Positions 26,445-36,035 of a DNA stretch of 64,000 bases are shown here, one piece after another (positions within the stretch are counted from its first letter, which is position 1; each line of letters opens with the position of its first letter). Both the position numbers and the translations under genes were made by a program. The notes below the pieces were generated by a model. That model had not been told where the DNA came from, made no database searches, and saw nothing but the letters and a program-made list of their open reading frames with translations. The stretch is from the NCBI RefSeq assembly GCF_040045035.1, contig NZ_JBDZDS010000011.1, forward strand, positions 1 through 64,000, written 5' to 3'. The stretch is from Pseudaminobacter sp040045035 (lineage in GTDB: Bacteria; Pseudomonadota; Alphaproteobacteria; Rhizobiales; Rhizobiaceae).

Positions 26445-27518
26445 ATGAAACCCTCTCGTGACAAACGCCGCGACAAGCGCCCGCAGCCCGACCGCACGTC
26501 GCAACCAGCGGCCCGGGGCGAACGGTCGGACGCGCCTCGCCGCGCCCCCGAGAAAGCGGAAGCACACGCCGCGCCCGAACCCAAAACCGCTCCCCGCCAG
26601 CTCGTGCGCCGCGAAGGCGCCCTGCCCGCCGAGCGGCTGCCGGTGATCCTCGAAGTTGCGCCCAACGATGACTACGCCCTGCTCGACAGCGGCAATGGCG
26701 AAAAGCTCGAGCAATACGGCCCCTATCGCATCGTGCGCCCCGAGGGCCAGGCGATCTGGCAGCGCGCGCTGCCGGCCAAGGAATGGAACAATGTCGATGC
26801 CGTCTTCACCGGCGACACCGACGAAGAAGGCATGGGCCGCTGGCGCTTTCCAAAAACGCCGCTGGGCGAGACCTGGCCGATGCGCCATGACGGCATCGAC
26901 TATCTCGGCCGCTTCACCTCCTTCCGCCATGTCGGCGTGTTTCCCGAGCAGGCCTCGCACTGGGACCATATGGCCGGGCTGATCCGCGACGCGAAACGCC
27001 CGGTGAAGGTGCTGAACCTGTTCGGCTATACCGGCCTCGCCTCACTTGTCGCCGCCCGAGCCGGTGCGGAAGTGACCCATGTCGATGCCTCGAAAAAGGC
27101 CATCGGCTGGGCGCGCGAGAATCAGGAGATTGCGCGCCTCACAGACAAGCCGATCCGCTGGATCTGCGAGGACGCGATGAAATTCGCCGAGCGCGAGGAG
27201 CGGCGCGGCAATGCCTATGACATCATCCTGTTCGACCCGCCCGCCTATGGGCGCGGGCCGAAGGGCGAGGTGTGGCAGCTGTTCGAGGACCTGCCGGCGT
27301 TGACTGACATCTGCCGCTCGATCCTGACGCCGAAGCCGCTTGCCGTGGTGCTGACGGCCTATTCCATCCGCGCCTCGTTCTTCGCCATCCATGCGCTGAT
27401 GCGCGACACCTTCGCCAGCATGGGCGGCGTGGTGGAATCGGGCGAGCTCATCATCCGCGAAAAGGCCGGCGGCCGGGCGCTTTCGACATCCCTCTTCTCA
27501 AGGTGGCTGGCAAAATGA
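26445..27518 (+). CDS. Class I SAM-dependent rRNA methyltransferase-like protein
   Basis: The 357-residue protein resembles RlmI/RlmK-type methyltransferases. The first 60 residues are a basic, low-complexity Arg/Lys/Ala/Pro tail. The SAM-binding motif VLNLFGYTGLASLVAARAGA lies at about residues 187-206, followed by THVDASKKAIGWARENQ, and motif IV LFDPPAYGRGPKG with its Pro-Pro is typical of nucleic-acid methyltransferases. It overlaps the following TrmH-family gene in an ATGA junction, which suggests joint expression of two RNA modification enzymes. The exact nucleotide target is not known. Confidence 0.8.
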   Translation: MKPSRDKRRDKRPQPDRTSQPAARGERSDAPRRAPEKAEAHAAPEPKTAPRQLVRREGALPAERLPVILEVAPNDDYALLDSGNGEKLEQYGPYRIVRPEGQAIWQRALPAKEWNNVDAVFTGDTDEEGMGRWRFPKTPLGETWPMRHDGIDYLGRFTSFRHVGVFPEQASHWDHMAGLIRDAKRPVKVLNLFGYTGLASLVAARAGAEVTHVDASKKAIGWARENQEIARLTDKPIRWICEDAMKFAEREERRGNAYDIILFDPPAYGRGPKGEVWQLFEDLPALTDICRSILTPKPLAVVLTAYSIRASFFAIHALMRDTFASMGGVVESGELIIREKAGGRALSTSLFSRWLAK

Positions 27519-28363
27519 CTGAGCATCGCGCGCCCGGACGGGTCAAGGAAGTCACCAGCCTCGCCAATCCGCTGGTCAAGGACATCAAGGCGCTGGCGCT
27601 GAAGAAATTCCGCGACCAGCAGAACGCGTTCATGGCCGAGGGGCTGAAGCTGGTCATCGACGCGCTCGACCTGGGCTGGTCGATCAAGACGCTGATCTTC
27701 GCCAAGGCCGGCCTCGGCAATCCGACCATCGAGAAGGTGGCCGCCCGCACGGTTGCCGCCGGCGGCACGGTGCTGGAAGTCTCCGAAAAGGTGCTGACCT
27801 CGATCACCCGGCGCGACAACCCGCAGATGGTGGTCGGCGTATTCGCGCAGCGCTATCTGCCGCTGAAAGATATCCGCCCGAAAGACGGTGATGTCTGGGT
27901 GGCGCTCGACCGCGTGCGCGACCCCGGCAATCTCGGCACAGTCATCCGCACCGTGGATGCGGTGGGCGCCAAGGGCGTCATCCTGGTGGGCGAAACCACC
28001 GACCCCTTCTCGCTGGAAACGGTCCGCGCCACCATGGGCTCGATCTTCGCCGTTCCGGTAGCCAAGGCCACGCCCGAGGCGTTTCTGGGCTGGCGCAAGC
28101 ATTTCCCCGGCATCGTGGCCGGCACGCATCTCAAGGGCGCGGTCGACTACCGCTCCGTGGATTTCAAAGGCAAGCCAGTCGTGCTCATGATGGGCAACGA
28201 GCAGCAGGGCCTGCCCGACATGCTGGCCGAAAGCTGCGACCGGCTGCTGCGCATCCCGCAGGCGGGCCGTGCGGATTCGCTCAACCTGGCTGTCGCCACC
28301 GGCGTCATGCTCTACGAGATCCGGCGCGGCGCGCTGAGCCTCGACGCGAGGAGCGGTTCGTGA
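27515..28363 (+). CDS. TrmH/SpoU family RNA 2'-O-methyltransferase
   Basis: The 282-residue enzyme methylates ribose 2'-OH groups in tRNA or rRNA. It has an N-terminal RNA-binding domain (about residues 10-95) and a SPOUT knot domain. Diagnostic motifs are DRVRDPGNLGTVIRTVDAVGA (motif 1, with the catalytic Arg), the motif 2 stretch VVLMMGNEQQGLP, and motif 3 IPQAGRADSLNLAVATGV. All are intact. The ATG at 27515 overlaps the stop of the preceding methyltransferase gene, and lspA starts inside its stop codon region, giving a coupled three-gene operon. Confidence 0.9.
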   Translation: MTEHRAPGRVKEVTSLANPLVKDIKALALKKFRDQQNAFMAEGLKLVIDALDLGWSIKTLIFAKAGLGNPTIEKVAARTVAAGGTVLEVSEKVLTSITRRDNPQMVVGVFAQRYLPLKDIRPKDGDVWVALDRVRDPGNLGTVIRTVDAVGAKGVILVGETTDPFSLETVRATMGSIFAVPVAKATPEAFLGWRKHFPGIVAGTHLKGAVDYRSVDFKGKPVVLMMGNEQQGLPDMLAESCDRLLRIPQAGRADSLNLAVATGVMLYEIRRGALSLDARSGS

Positions 28364-28848
28364 CTTGGAAATCACTGCTGCCCTATGGCTTGCTTGCCGT
28401 GTTCGTGGTTGCCGTCGACCAATGGATCAAATTCCTGGTCGAAACCGAACTTTTCATGCATGACATGGTCAGCCTGCTGCCGTTCCTGGCGCTCTATCGC
28501 ACCTACAACACCGGCGTCGCCTTCTCCATGTTCTCGTCGATCGGCGACAAGGGGCTGATCCTCGTCTCGCTCGCGGTCGTCGCTTTCGTGCTTTATCTGG
28601 CGTTCCGCACGGGCCCCAGGCAGGTGCTGTCGCGGATAGGCTTCGCCCTGATCATCGGTGGCGCCGTCGGCAACCTCATCGACCGCGCCGTCTACGGCCA
28701 TGTCATCGACTACATCCTTTTCCACACGCCGGTCTGGTCCTTTGCCATCTTCAACCTGGCGGACGCCTTCATCACGGTCGGCGCCGGGCTGGTGCTGGTG
28801 GACGAACTGATCGGCTGGAGACGCAGCAAGGCGCCTTCTCACGATTGA
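28360..28848 (+). CDS. lspA: Signal peptidase II (prolipoprotein signal peptidase)
   Basis: LspA is the inner-membrane aspartic protease that removes signal peptides from lipid-modified prolipoproteins. The 162-residue protein has four transmembrane segments. The two catalytic aspartates are Asp108 in GNLIDRAVYGHVIDY and Asp135 in FAIFNLADAFI, both in the invariant motifs. The start is a GTG at 28360 that overlaps the stop of the TrmH-family gene (GTGA), and no better start exists. A substrate may be the patatin-like lipoprotein at 50.3-51.8 kb, among many. Confidence 0.93.
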   Translation: MTWKSLLPYGLLAVFVVAVDQWIKFLVETELFMHDMVSLLPFLALYRTYNTGVAFSMFSSIGDKGLILVSLAVVAFVLYLAFRTGPRQVLSRIGFALIIGGAVGNLIDRAVYGHVIDYILFHTPVWSFAIFNLADAFITVGAGLVLVDELIGWRRSKAPSHD

Positions 28849-28909
28849 TTTTGCGAAGCGCACGCCGCACAGTCCGCTTCGAGTGAAAAGCGCTGCACGG
28901 AGAGCCCGC

Positions 28910-29899
28910 ATGTCCGACACCTTCAAGGCCATCCTGATCACCCGCGACGAGGCCAAGAACCAGTCAGTGGCCGTGACGGAGATCTCTGAGGCGGAACTCA
29001 TGGAGGGCGACGTCACGGTCGCCGTCGATGCGACCACGGTGAACTACAAGGACGGGCTGGCGATCACCGGTAAGGCGCCGGTGGTGCGGCGGTACCCCAT
29101 GATTCCCGGTGTCGATTTCGCCGGTACGGTGCTTTCCTCCTCGCATCCCGACTGGAAGGAGGGCGACAAGGTCATCCTCAATGGCTGGGGCCTGGGCGAA
29201 ACCCATCTCGGCGCCTATGCCGCCAAGGCGCGCGTGAAGGGCGACTGGCTGGTGCCGCTGCCGGAAGGCATGAGCGCGCGCACCGCCATGGCGATCGGCA
29301 CGGCCGGTTACACGGCGATGCTGTCGGTCATGGCGCTGGAGCGCCATGACCTCACGCCGGATCGTGGCCCCATTGTCGTTACCGGCGCGGCCGGCGGCGT
29401 CGGCTCGGTGGCGGTCGCCTTGCTGTCCAAGCTCGGCTACCACGTCATCGCCTCGACCGGACGCCCCGAGGAAAGCGCCTATCTGCATGACCTGGGTGCC
29501 GCCGAGATTATTGCCCGCGAAGAGCTTTCCGGGCCGGCCAAACCGCTCAACAAGGAGCGCTGGGCGGGCGGCGTCGATGCCGTCGGCAGCCACACGCTGG
29601 CCAATGTGCTGTCGATGACCTCTTATGGCGGTGCGATCGCCGCCTGCGGGCTGGCGCAGGGCATGGACCTGCCCGGCAGTGTCGCCCCCTTCATCCTGCG
29701 TGGCGTATCGCTGCTTGGCATCGACTCGGTCATGGCGCCGAAGGAACTGCGGCTCGAGGCCTGGCAGCGACTTGCCACCGATCTCGACCACGCCAAGCTG
29801 GAAAGGTTCGCGACCCGGATCGGCTTCGATGGCATCATCCAGGCCGCCCGCGACATTGTCGAAGGGAAGATCAGGGGGCGCGTCGTCGTCGAGATGTGA
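28910..29899 (+). CDS. AcuI-like NADPH-dependent acrylyl-CoA reductase/quinone oxidoreductase
   Basis: This 329-residue medium-chain dehydrogenase/reductase lacks the zinc-binding residues and resembles the YhdH/AcuI group, which reduces acrylyl-CoA to propionyl-CoA. Visible features are the N-terminal NYKDGLAITGKAPVVRRYPMIPGVDFAG region (read in parts), the cofactor-binding glycine motif VTGAAGGVGSVAVALL at about residues 150-165, and the later SYGGAIAACGLAQGMDLPGSVAPFILRG pattern of this group. The ATG at 28910 fits the family start. It stands alone between lspA and the hybrid kinase gene. Confidence 0.82.
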   Translation: MSDTFKAILITRDEAKNQSVAVTEISEAELMEGDVTVAVDATTVNYKDGLAITGKAPVVRRYPMIPGVDFAGTVLSSSHPDWKEGDKVILNGWGLGETHLGAYAAKARVKGDWLVPLPEGMSARTAMAIGTAGYTAMLSVMALERHDLTPDRGPIVVTGAAGGVGSVAVALLSKLGYHVIASTGRPEESAYLHDLGAAEIIAREELSGPAKPLNKERWAGGVDAVGSHTLANVLSMTSYGGAIAACGLAQGMDLPGSVAPFILRGVSLLGIDSVMAPKELRLEAWQRLATDLDHAKLERFATRIGFDGIIQAARDIVEGKIRGRVVVEM

Positions 29900-29996
29900 C
29901 CCTCTACAGGCCGGACGCAGAGGTATTTCGGCCGACTGCTAAAATTCGAACATTCCGTCCAAAGCTTCCATAAGGCTCACCGCATACAATTGCCGT

Positions 29997-32261
29997 ATGA
30001 AGACGGATTCCATCATCATCGAACTGGACGAAAGCGGAGCGGCGCCCGCGCGCGAGCACAGCTTGCTGCTCCGGCACGTGATGCCGCCGCCGCTTGCGCC
30101 GGATCTGCCGAAGCATAAGGTCCTCGCTCTTGGCGGCGTCATTATCGCCGCTGCCCTGGCCTCTTCCGGCATCGCCTGGCTGCTCGGCGCTCCCAGCGAG
30201 GTCAACCTTGGCCTGTTGGGGCTGAGTTCGGCCGGACTTGCTCTCGCCGCGGCATACTACGCCGGAAAGAGTGCCGCGGGCGCTTCTCCCGGGGCCGGGA
30301 CGGAACAGGCCGAAATCGAGGCTCTCGCCGACCGGATGTGGGAGCTGCAGGAAAACGAGGAGCGCTTCCACGGCCTTATCGACGCGCTCGGCGACCTGGT
30401 CATCCACCGTGACCGCGAAGGCAGCATCGTCTATGCCAACAAGGTCTTCGCCGACCTGCTGGAACTGGACAAGAGCGAGATTTCCGGGCGCATGCTTGCC
30501 GATCTCGGGGTCGAGGTTGGCCTCGTTCCCGACGCGGCGTTCGCCAGCGGCGAATGTCTAAGCTCGACTGACGTCGAGATTCACGCGCCGGGCGGGTCGC
30601 GCTGGTTTTCGTGGATCGAGCTCTCCGTGCGCCATAAGGAGAGCGATGCGGCGTCTCACCGGGCGATCGCCCGTGACATTACGGCCCGCAAGCGCGCCGA
30701 AGCGGCGCTCATCAATGCGCGCGAGCGCGCCGAGCATGCCAGCCAGGCCAAATCGCGCTTCCTCGCGACCGTGAGTCACGAGATCCGGACGCCGATGAAC
30801 GGCATCATGGGCATGGCCAAGCTGCTGGCCGACACCGAGCTGTCACCGGAGCAGCGCACCTATGTCGGTGCAGTGTCCACCTCGGCAAGCGCATTGCTGG
30901 CTTTGATCGAGGACCTGCTCGACTATTCCAAGATCGAGGCCGGGCGGTTCGAGCCGGAGCCGCAGCCGATGTCACCCCGCGAGATCGTCGAAAGTGTCGT
31001 CGAGCTCCTGGCCGCACGCGCCTTCGCCAAGGGCATCGGCATCGGTTGCCATGTCTCTCCCGACGTCCCCCAGGCGATCACCGCCGATCCGGGGCGGGTG
31101 CGGCAGGTTCTGCTCAACCTGATCGGCAATGCCGTCAAGTTCACCGACAACGGCGGCGTGCTGGTGACGGTAGCGCCCGCTGCAGACAAACCCGGCATGC
31201 TGCGTTTCGCGGTCGCCGACACCGGGACCGGGCTGCAGGAGGCGGACCTGGAGCGCGTCTTCGACGAGTTCGAGCAGGCCGACGGCACCTCGACCCGCGC
31301 CTATGGCGGGGCGGGGCTTGGCCTGGCCATCTCCAGGGGCATCGTGCAGTCGATGGGCGGCGATATCGAGGTCACCAGCGAATACGGCAAGGGCTCGGAA
31401 TTTTCCTTCACCATCCCGGCCGCCGAAGCAGTTCATGGCGACAACGTTCGCGGCGAGGTGCTTGCGGGGCGCCGGGCCGTGATGCTGACGTCCAACCGGA
31501 CCGAGGCGGAAGCGATTGCTCGCACCATCGCGGCGCATGGCGGAACCATGGAGGTCGCCGAAAACACGGAGCAAGCCACGGCACTGCCGGAGGATTGCGA
31601 CACGCTCCTGATCGACGCCGCGCTGGAGAATGCCGAGGGCGATACCCTGAAAGAGCTGCGTTTGGCAGGCTTCGGCGCCTGCGACGCGATCACCGTGATC
31701 GCCCCTAACGAGCGAGGCATGTTGGCGGATTTCCGCCGCAACGGCTATTCGACATTTCTGGCGCGACCGGTGCGCAGCGAAACGCTGCTGCGCGTGCTCC
31801 TCTCGGCCGTGGCGGCACCTTCCGCCATGCCGTCGGCGCCTGAGTCGAAGAACGGCGAAGCCTCGAAACATGAGGAGACGGAGCTATCCATCCTTATCGC
31901 CGAGGACAATGACATCAACGCCCTGCTGGCCCGCATCACGCTGCTCAAGGCAGGCCACAAGGTCGATGTGGTCGGAAACGGCAAGGCCGCAGTGGAGGCG
32001 GTAACCAGCGCCACCACACGCTACGATGTCGTGCTGATGGACCTGCACATGCCGATCATGGACGGCCTCGACGCAATCGCGGCCATCCGCCGGCACGAGG
32101 CGGAAACCGCCGCCGCGCCGGTCCCGATCATGGTTCTCACCGCCGACAGCCAGGAAAAGACCCGGCATACGGTGCTGGCGCATGGCGCAAATGGCTTCGT
32201 GACCAAGCCGATCGACCCCGACGCACTGGTGCAGGCGATCGCCGAGCAGGCGACGCTCTGA
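29997..32261 (+). CDS. Hybrid sensor histidine kinase with degenerate and active receiver domains
   Basis: The 754-residue membrane kinase has two transmembrane segments (about residues 42-64 and 70-90) joined by a very short periplasmic loop, then a PAS domain (about 120-235), a HisKA dimerisation domain with the phosphorylated His261 in FLATVSHEIRTPMNGI, and a HATPase domain ending near residue 478. Next comes a region of about 125 residues that looks like a receiver domain with lost acidic residues, then a true receiver (about 631-754) with Glu636-Asp637, phospho-acceptor Asp682, Thr715 and Lys737. With almost no periplasmic part, it probably senses the membrane or an internal signal through PAS. 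No response regulator or histidine phosphotransferase gene is adjacent. Confidence 0.9.
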   Translation: MKTDSIIIELDESGAAPAREHSLLLRHVMPPPLAPDLPKHKVLALGGVIIAAALASSGIAWLLGAPSEVNLGLLGLSSAGLALAAAYYAGKSAAGASPGAGTEQAEIEALADRMWELQENEERFHGLIDALGDLVIHRDREGSIVYANKVFADLLELDKSEISGRMLADLGVEVGLVPDAAFASGECLSSTDVEIHAPGGSRWFSWIELSVRHKESDAASHRAIARDITARKRAEAALINARERAEHASQAKSRFLATVSHEIRTPMNGIMGMAKLLADTELSPEQRTYVGAVSTSASALLALIEDLLDYSKIEAGRFEPEPQPMSPREIVESVVELLAARAFAKGIGIGCHVSPDVPQAITADPGRVRQVLLNLIGNAVKFTDNGGVLVTVAPAADKPGMLRFAVADTGTGLQEADLERVFDEFEQADGTSTRAYGGAGLGLAISRGIVQSMGGDIEVTSEYGKGSEFSFTIPAAEAVHGDNVRGEVLAGRRAVMLTSNRTEAEAIARTIAAHGGTMEVAENTEQATALPEDCDTLLIDAALENAEGDTLKELRLAGFGACDAITVIAPNERGMLADFRRNGYSTFLARPVRSETLLRVLLSAVAAPSAMPSAPESKNGEASKHEETELSILIAEDNDINALLARITLLKAGHKVDVVGNGKAAVEAVTSATTRYDVVLMDLHMPIMDGLDAIAAIRRHEAETAAAPVPIMVLTADSQEKTRHTVLAHGANGFVTKPIDPDALVQAIAEQATL

Positions 32262-32266
32262 TCCTC

Positions 32267-33028
32267 TCAGGCGATGCTCTCGCCGCCGTCGATGACCAGC
32301 GCATGCCCGGTCATGAAGGCCGAGTGGTCGGAGGCCAGATAGAGGATCGATTCCGCGATCTCCTCCACGGTCGCCCAGCGTCCGAGCGGAATGGTCTTCT
32401 CCACATAACGCTCAAGCGCCTCGCGGCCGCCCATCTGCGCCATGTAGGGCTCGTTGAAGGGGGTATCGACAAAGCCGGGGCACAGCGCGTTGACGCGGAT
32501 GTTGTCCTTGCCGTAGTCGATCGCCATCTGCTTGGTCATCATGATGGTCGCGGCCTTCGAGGTGATGTAGGCCAGCATGCCGGTGTCCAGGAACACGCCG
32601 GAATTTGAGGCGGTGTTGATGATAACCCCGCCGCCCTGGGCTCGCATGTGGGGCACGGCGAGCCTCGAAGCGAAGAAATGCGCGCGGGTATTGAGGCGGT
32701 AGGAGATGTCCATGCCGTCCGGGCTGACCTCTTCGAGCGTGCCGTTGATCTGGACACCGGCATGATTGTGCAGGATGTCGATGCGGCCGTGACACTCGAT
32801 CGCGAAGTCGATCATCTTCTTCAGATCGTCGTCTACTGACACGTCGACCCGCAGAAAATCGGCCCGGCCGCCGGCCGCGCGGATTTCCTCAGCCGCCGCT
32901 TCGCCCGCCGCTTGGTCGCGATCCGTGACGACGACGATGGCCCCTTCCCTGCCCAGGCGCTTCGCGCCGGCGCGACCGATCCCGGAGGCCGCCCCGGTGA
33001 TCACCGCGACCCGATCTTTCAGCAACAT
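32267..33028 (-). CDS. SDR family oxidoreductase
   Basis: This 253-residue short-chain dehydrogenase has the cofactor motif TGAASGIG at residues 11-18, the structural motif HNHAG (a variant of NNAG) at 87-91, and the catalytic set Ser141 or Ser143, Tyr154 and Lys158 in AYITSKAA. The acidic residue after the second strand (VTDRDQ) favours NAD(H). It is the last gene of the ABC transporter operon, 43 bases after the permease gene, so its substrate is probably linked to what that transporter brings in. Its stop lies five bases from the stop of the hybrid kinase. Confidence 0.88.
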   Translation of the reverse strand: MLLKDRVAVITGAASGIGRAGAKRLGREGAIVVVTDRDQAAGEAAAEEIRAAGGRADFLRVDVSVDDDLKKMIDFAIECHGRIDILHNHAGVQINGTLEEVSPDGMDISYRLNTRAHFFASRLAVPHMRAQGGGVIINTASNSGVFLDTGMLAYITSKAATIMMTKQMAIDYGKDNIRVNALCPGFVDTPFNEPYMAQMGGREALERYVEKTIPLGRWATVEEIAESILYLASDHSAFMTGHALVIDGGESIA

Positions 33029-33071
33029 TGTCGATTGTCTCCCTGCGTGAGGTATCGTGTCGTGCCTTTAG

Positions 33072-33902
33072 TCAACCCGCAGCCGCGTTGCCCTGCCGCT
33101 TGTCGCGGAGCAGCACCTGCACCGTGAACAGGAGGATCAGCGAGACGGCGAGGATCATCGTGCCGATGGCGTTGATTTCCGGGGTGACGCCGCGCCTGAT
33201 CGACGAGAAGACGAAGATAGGCAGCGTGGTGTTGGGACCGGCAACGAAGAAGGCGATGATGAAATCGTCGAAGCTGAAGGTGAAGCTCAGAAGAAAGCCC
33301 GCGGCGATCGCCGGCAGAAGCTGCGGCAGCGTGATGGTGCGGAAAGTGTTGAACGGCGTCGAATAGAGATCGGCCGAGGCCTCCACCAGCGAGTGGTCCA
33401 TGCCGACCAAGCGCGAGCGCACCACCAGGATCACCAGGGACAGCGTGTAGAGCGTGTGGGCGGCTATGATCGAGCCGTAGCCAAGCCCGGCGCGCGGCGC
33501 GCCGCCCCATGCGGTAGGCCACAGCGAGGCCATCAGGCTGTTGACGGCATCGAACACGCTTGCCAGCGCCACGAGTGTCGCGATGCCGATGACCACTCCC
33601 GGCACCATGATGGCGACATAGATCAGGCTGTCGAACACGGCGCGTAGCTTTCCCCGAAGCCGCTCGAGGGCAAGGGCGGCCGTGGTACCCAGGATCACCG
33701 ACAGCACCGCCGTGACGCTCGCCACAATCAGGCTGTTGACCAGCGCCTTGGTGACGAATGGGTTGGCCAGGGCGCGGCCGTACCAAGCAACGCTGAAGCC
33801 CTGGAAGTCCGCCGCATAGCGCCCCGAATTGAAGCTGAACGCCACGATCACGGCGATCGGCATATAGAGGAAGAAATAAACCAGCCAGGCGTAGATGCGC
33901 AT
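33072..33902 (-). CDS. ABC transporter permease, PotC-like
   Basis: This 276-residue inner-membrane permease has about six transmembrane segments and the binding-protein-dependent transport (BPD) motif near GFLLSFTFSFDDFIIAFFVAG, where the EAA-loop region (SADLYSTPFNTFRTITLPQLLP) contacts the ATPase. The SFDDF element is characteristic of PotC/PotI-type polyamine permeases. It follows the PotB-like permease after 17 bases. Together with the binding protein and ATPase it makes a complete importer, most like spermidine/putrescine systems, though related amines or opine-like compounds are possible. Confidence 0.88.
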   Translation of the reverse strand: MRIYAWLVYFFLYMPIAVIVAFSFNSGRYAADFQGFSVAWYGRALANPFVTKALVNSLIVASVTAVLSVILGTTAALALERLRGKLRAVFDSLIYVAIMVPGVVIGIATLVALASVFDAVNSLMASLWPTAWGGAPRAGLGYGSIIAAHTLYTLSLVILVVRSRLVGMDHSLVEASADLYSTPFNTFRTITLPQLLPAIAAGFLLSFTFSFDDFIIAFFVAGPNTTLPIFVFSSIRRGVTPEINAIGTMILAVSLILLFTVQVLLRDKRQGNAAAG

Positions 33903-33919
33903 CCTGCTTTTCCTTCAAG

Positions 33920-34807
33920 TCACGGCAAGGAGCGGGATTTGCCGGCGCTCGCCGCCATGGTGAGGCGGACATAGAGCGTGATCAGCACGAGCATGACGAC
34001 CACCAGTGTCAGCGACATTGCAGCCCCCAGGGGCCAGTTGCGCGACTGCAGGAAGAGATCGACCAGCGCGTTGCCGATGAAGAAGATCTTGCCGCCGCCC
34101 AATAGCGAGGGGATGAGGAATTCGCCCATCAACAGGATGAAGACCAGCAGCGAGCCCGTGACCACGCCCGGCAGAGAGAGCGGCAGCGTCACCGTCAGAA
34201 AGCTCCGCAGCGGCGAACTGCCGAGATCGGCCGCGGCATCGAGCAGGCGCTTGTCCAGCTTCTCCAGGCTGACGAAGATCGGCAGCACCATCAGCGGCAT
34301 GTAGGCATAGACGATGCCCAGCAGCACGGCGAAAGGCGTGTTGATCATCTGAATCTCGGGAAAGCCGATTGCAGCCAGAAGCGAGGGTAACCCCTTGCCG
34401 CTCAGGATGAACATCCAGGCATAGGTGCGCACCAGAAGGCTGGTCCAGAACGGCAGCACCACGAGCACGAGCAGCCCGTATCGCCAGCGCGGCGACACTT
34501 TCACGGCCAGGAAATAGGCCAGCGGGTAAGCGACCAGCACGGAGATCAGCGTTCCCGCCGGCGCCAGCATGATGGTGTTCTTGAAAGCGGCCAGCCTGGA
34601 GCCCAGGCTGGCATATTGCTTGAGGGTGAGTGCGGCCTGATAGCCGCCCACCGGTCCGCGCTCGCCCAGGCTGAAGACGATGATCACCAGCATGGGCAGG
34701 ATGAGGAGCACGAAGAACCAGAGGGCCGTGGGCGCCAGAAGCAGCGCCGTGACGACGGACTTTCGCCTGCCTTCGTTGGATGTCGCGAGAGCGGCTGTCA
34801 TCGCCAC
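33920..34807 (-). CDS. ABC transporter permease, PotB-like
   Basis: The 295-residue permease has six predicted transmembrane segments, the first at about residues 20-45. The coupling loop DAAADLGSSPLRSFLTVTLPLSLPG is the EAA-type motif that docks to the ATPase, followed by the PotB-type LVFILLMGEFLIPSLLGGG stretch. Genes for the binding protein (15 bases upstream) and the PotC-like permease (17 bases downstream) flank it, so expression is probably coupled. Ligand is likely a polyamine or similar small amine by family. Confidence 0.88.
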   Translation of the reverse strand: MAMTAALATSNEGRRKSVVTALLLAPTALWFFVLLILPMLVIIVFSLGERGPVGGYQAALTLKQYASLGSRLAAFKNTIMLAPAGTLISVLVAYPLAYFLAVKVSPRWRYGLLVLVVLPFWTSLLVRTYAWMFILSGKGLPSLLAAIGFPEIQMINTPFAVLLGIVYAYMPLMVLPIFVSLEKLDKRLLDAAADLGSSPLRSFLTVTLPLSLPGVVTGSLLVFILLMGEFLIPSLLGGGKIFFIGNALVDLFLQSRNWPLGAAMSLTLVVVMLVLITLYVRLTMAASAGKSRSLP

Positions 34808-34822
34808 GGCCTTCCGGTTTGC

Positions 34823-35992
34823 TTACGCGGACTTGAAACGCGCGATGATCTCGGCGCGGTTCGGGTCGGTCAGGGTCACGGCCGCGCCGAATTCCAGCGC
34901 CGACAGAAGTTCGGCCGCCGGATTGAGGATCGGATCGTTCACCACCTCGGCCGGCTGCAACCCAACCGCACGCTTGTCGGTCAGCGGATAGCCCGCCACT
35001 TCGGCCTCGCGCACCTGGACGGCCGGATCGAGCAGGTAGTTGAGGAAGGCGTAGGCGGCCTCGCGATGCGGCGCATCCTTGGGGATGACGAAGAAGTCGG
35101 TCCAGATCTCGCCGCCCTCGGCACCCAGCACATAGAGCATGTTGGGGTCGTCGCGGTTGAGCTGCTTGGCGTCGCCCACCCAGCATAGCGACATCCAGGC
35201 ATCGCCATTGCGCAGCGGCGGCTGGTAGTCGCTGGTGATGCCGAACAGATGCGGCTTGGCCTTCATCAGCAGTTCTTCGGCCTTGGCGAGCTCGTTGGGA
35301 TCGACCGAGTTGAACGAGTAACCGTAATATTTCAGCGCCATGCCGATGGCAGTGAGCTGATAGTCGTGGACGATGGCGCGGCCCGTGTAGTCGGTCATCG
35401 CACGATCCCAGAAATCCTTCCAGGTGGCGATGGTCGGGTCGACGCGGGCAGTATTGAGAATGAATCCGGTGGTGCCCCAGTGCTTCGGGATGCCGTAGAC
35501 GACGCCGTCGACCATGCCTTCATTGGCAAAACGCTGGTTCTGCGCCGACATGTCGAAGTTGGGCAGCTTGGCCAGGTCCAGCGGCTCAATGAAGTCCAGC
35601 TGCTTGTAGGTCGAGATGGTGTAGTTGGTGGCGACGAACATGCTCCAGCCGGCGCTGCCCGCCTGGAGCTTGGCCAGCATCTCTTCGTTCGAACCGAAGA
35701 CGTTGACGTCGACCGCGACGCCGGTCTTGTCGGTGAATTCCTGCAGAACCTCGGTGTTGTGGTAGTTCGGCCAGGTGGCGATCGACAGCTGGTTGCCCAG
35801 CTCTCCCTCGGCGTAGGCCGGCCGGGTGAACAAGCCGGGCATGGCACCGCCAAGCGCCAGCGTGGCTGCGCCCAGACCGGTCACGCCCAGGAAATGGCGC
35901 CGGGAAATCGACCCGCGCTGGTAGCTTTTCAGCAAGTCCATGAACTTCTTGCGCGGGAACACGCCTGCGCGCACGTCTTCGTAGTCGGCCAT
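34823..35992 (-). CDS. Tat-exported extracellular solute-binding protein, PotD/PotF-like
   Basis: This 389-residue binding protein captures the ligand in the periplasm for the adjacent permeases. Its signal peptide is of the twin-arginine type: Ser30-Arg31-Arg32-His-Phe-Leu, followed by a hydrophobic stretch and a probable cleavage after AYA at about residue 61. The long leader before the arginines is seen in other rhizobial PotD-like proteins. The mature part has the spermidine/putrescine-type start LSIATWPNYHNTEVLQEF and the domain pattern of bacterial type 1 solute-binding proteins. Tat export means it folds before crossing the membrane. Confidence 0.87.
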   Translation of the reverse strand: MADYEDVRAGVFPRKKFMDLLKSYQRGSISRRHFLGVTGLGAATLALGGAMPGLFTRPAYAEGELGNQLSIATWPNYHNTEVLQEFTDKTGVAVDVNVFGSNEEMLAKLQAGSAGWSMFVATNYTISTYKQLDFIEPLDLAKLPNFDMSAQNQRFANEGMVDGVVYGIPKHWGTTGFILNTARVDPTIATWKDFWDRAMTDYTGRAIVHDYQLTAIGMALKYYGYSFNSVDPNELAKAEELLMKAKPHLFGITSDYQPPLRNGDAWMSLCWVGDAKQLNRDDPNMLYVLGAEGGEIWTDFFVIPKDAPHREAAYAFLNYLLDPAVQVREAEVAGYPLTDKRAVGLQPAEVVNDPILNPAAELLSALEFGAAVTLTDPNRAEIIARFKSA

Positions 35993-36035
35993 TGTCTTCC
36001 TCCCTGTGTTTTTTCCGAAACCCTATGAGATCCCC

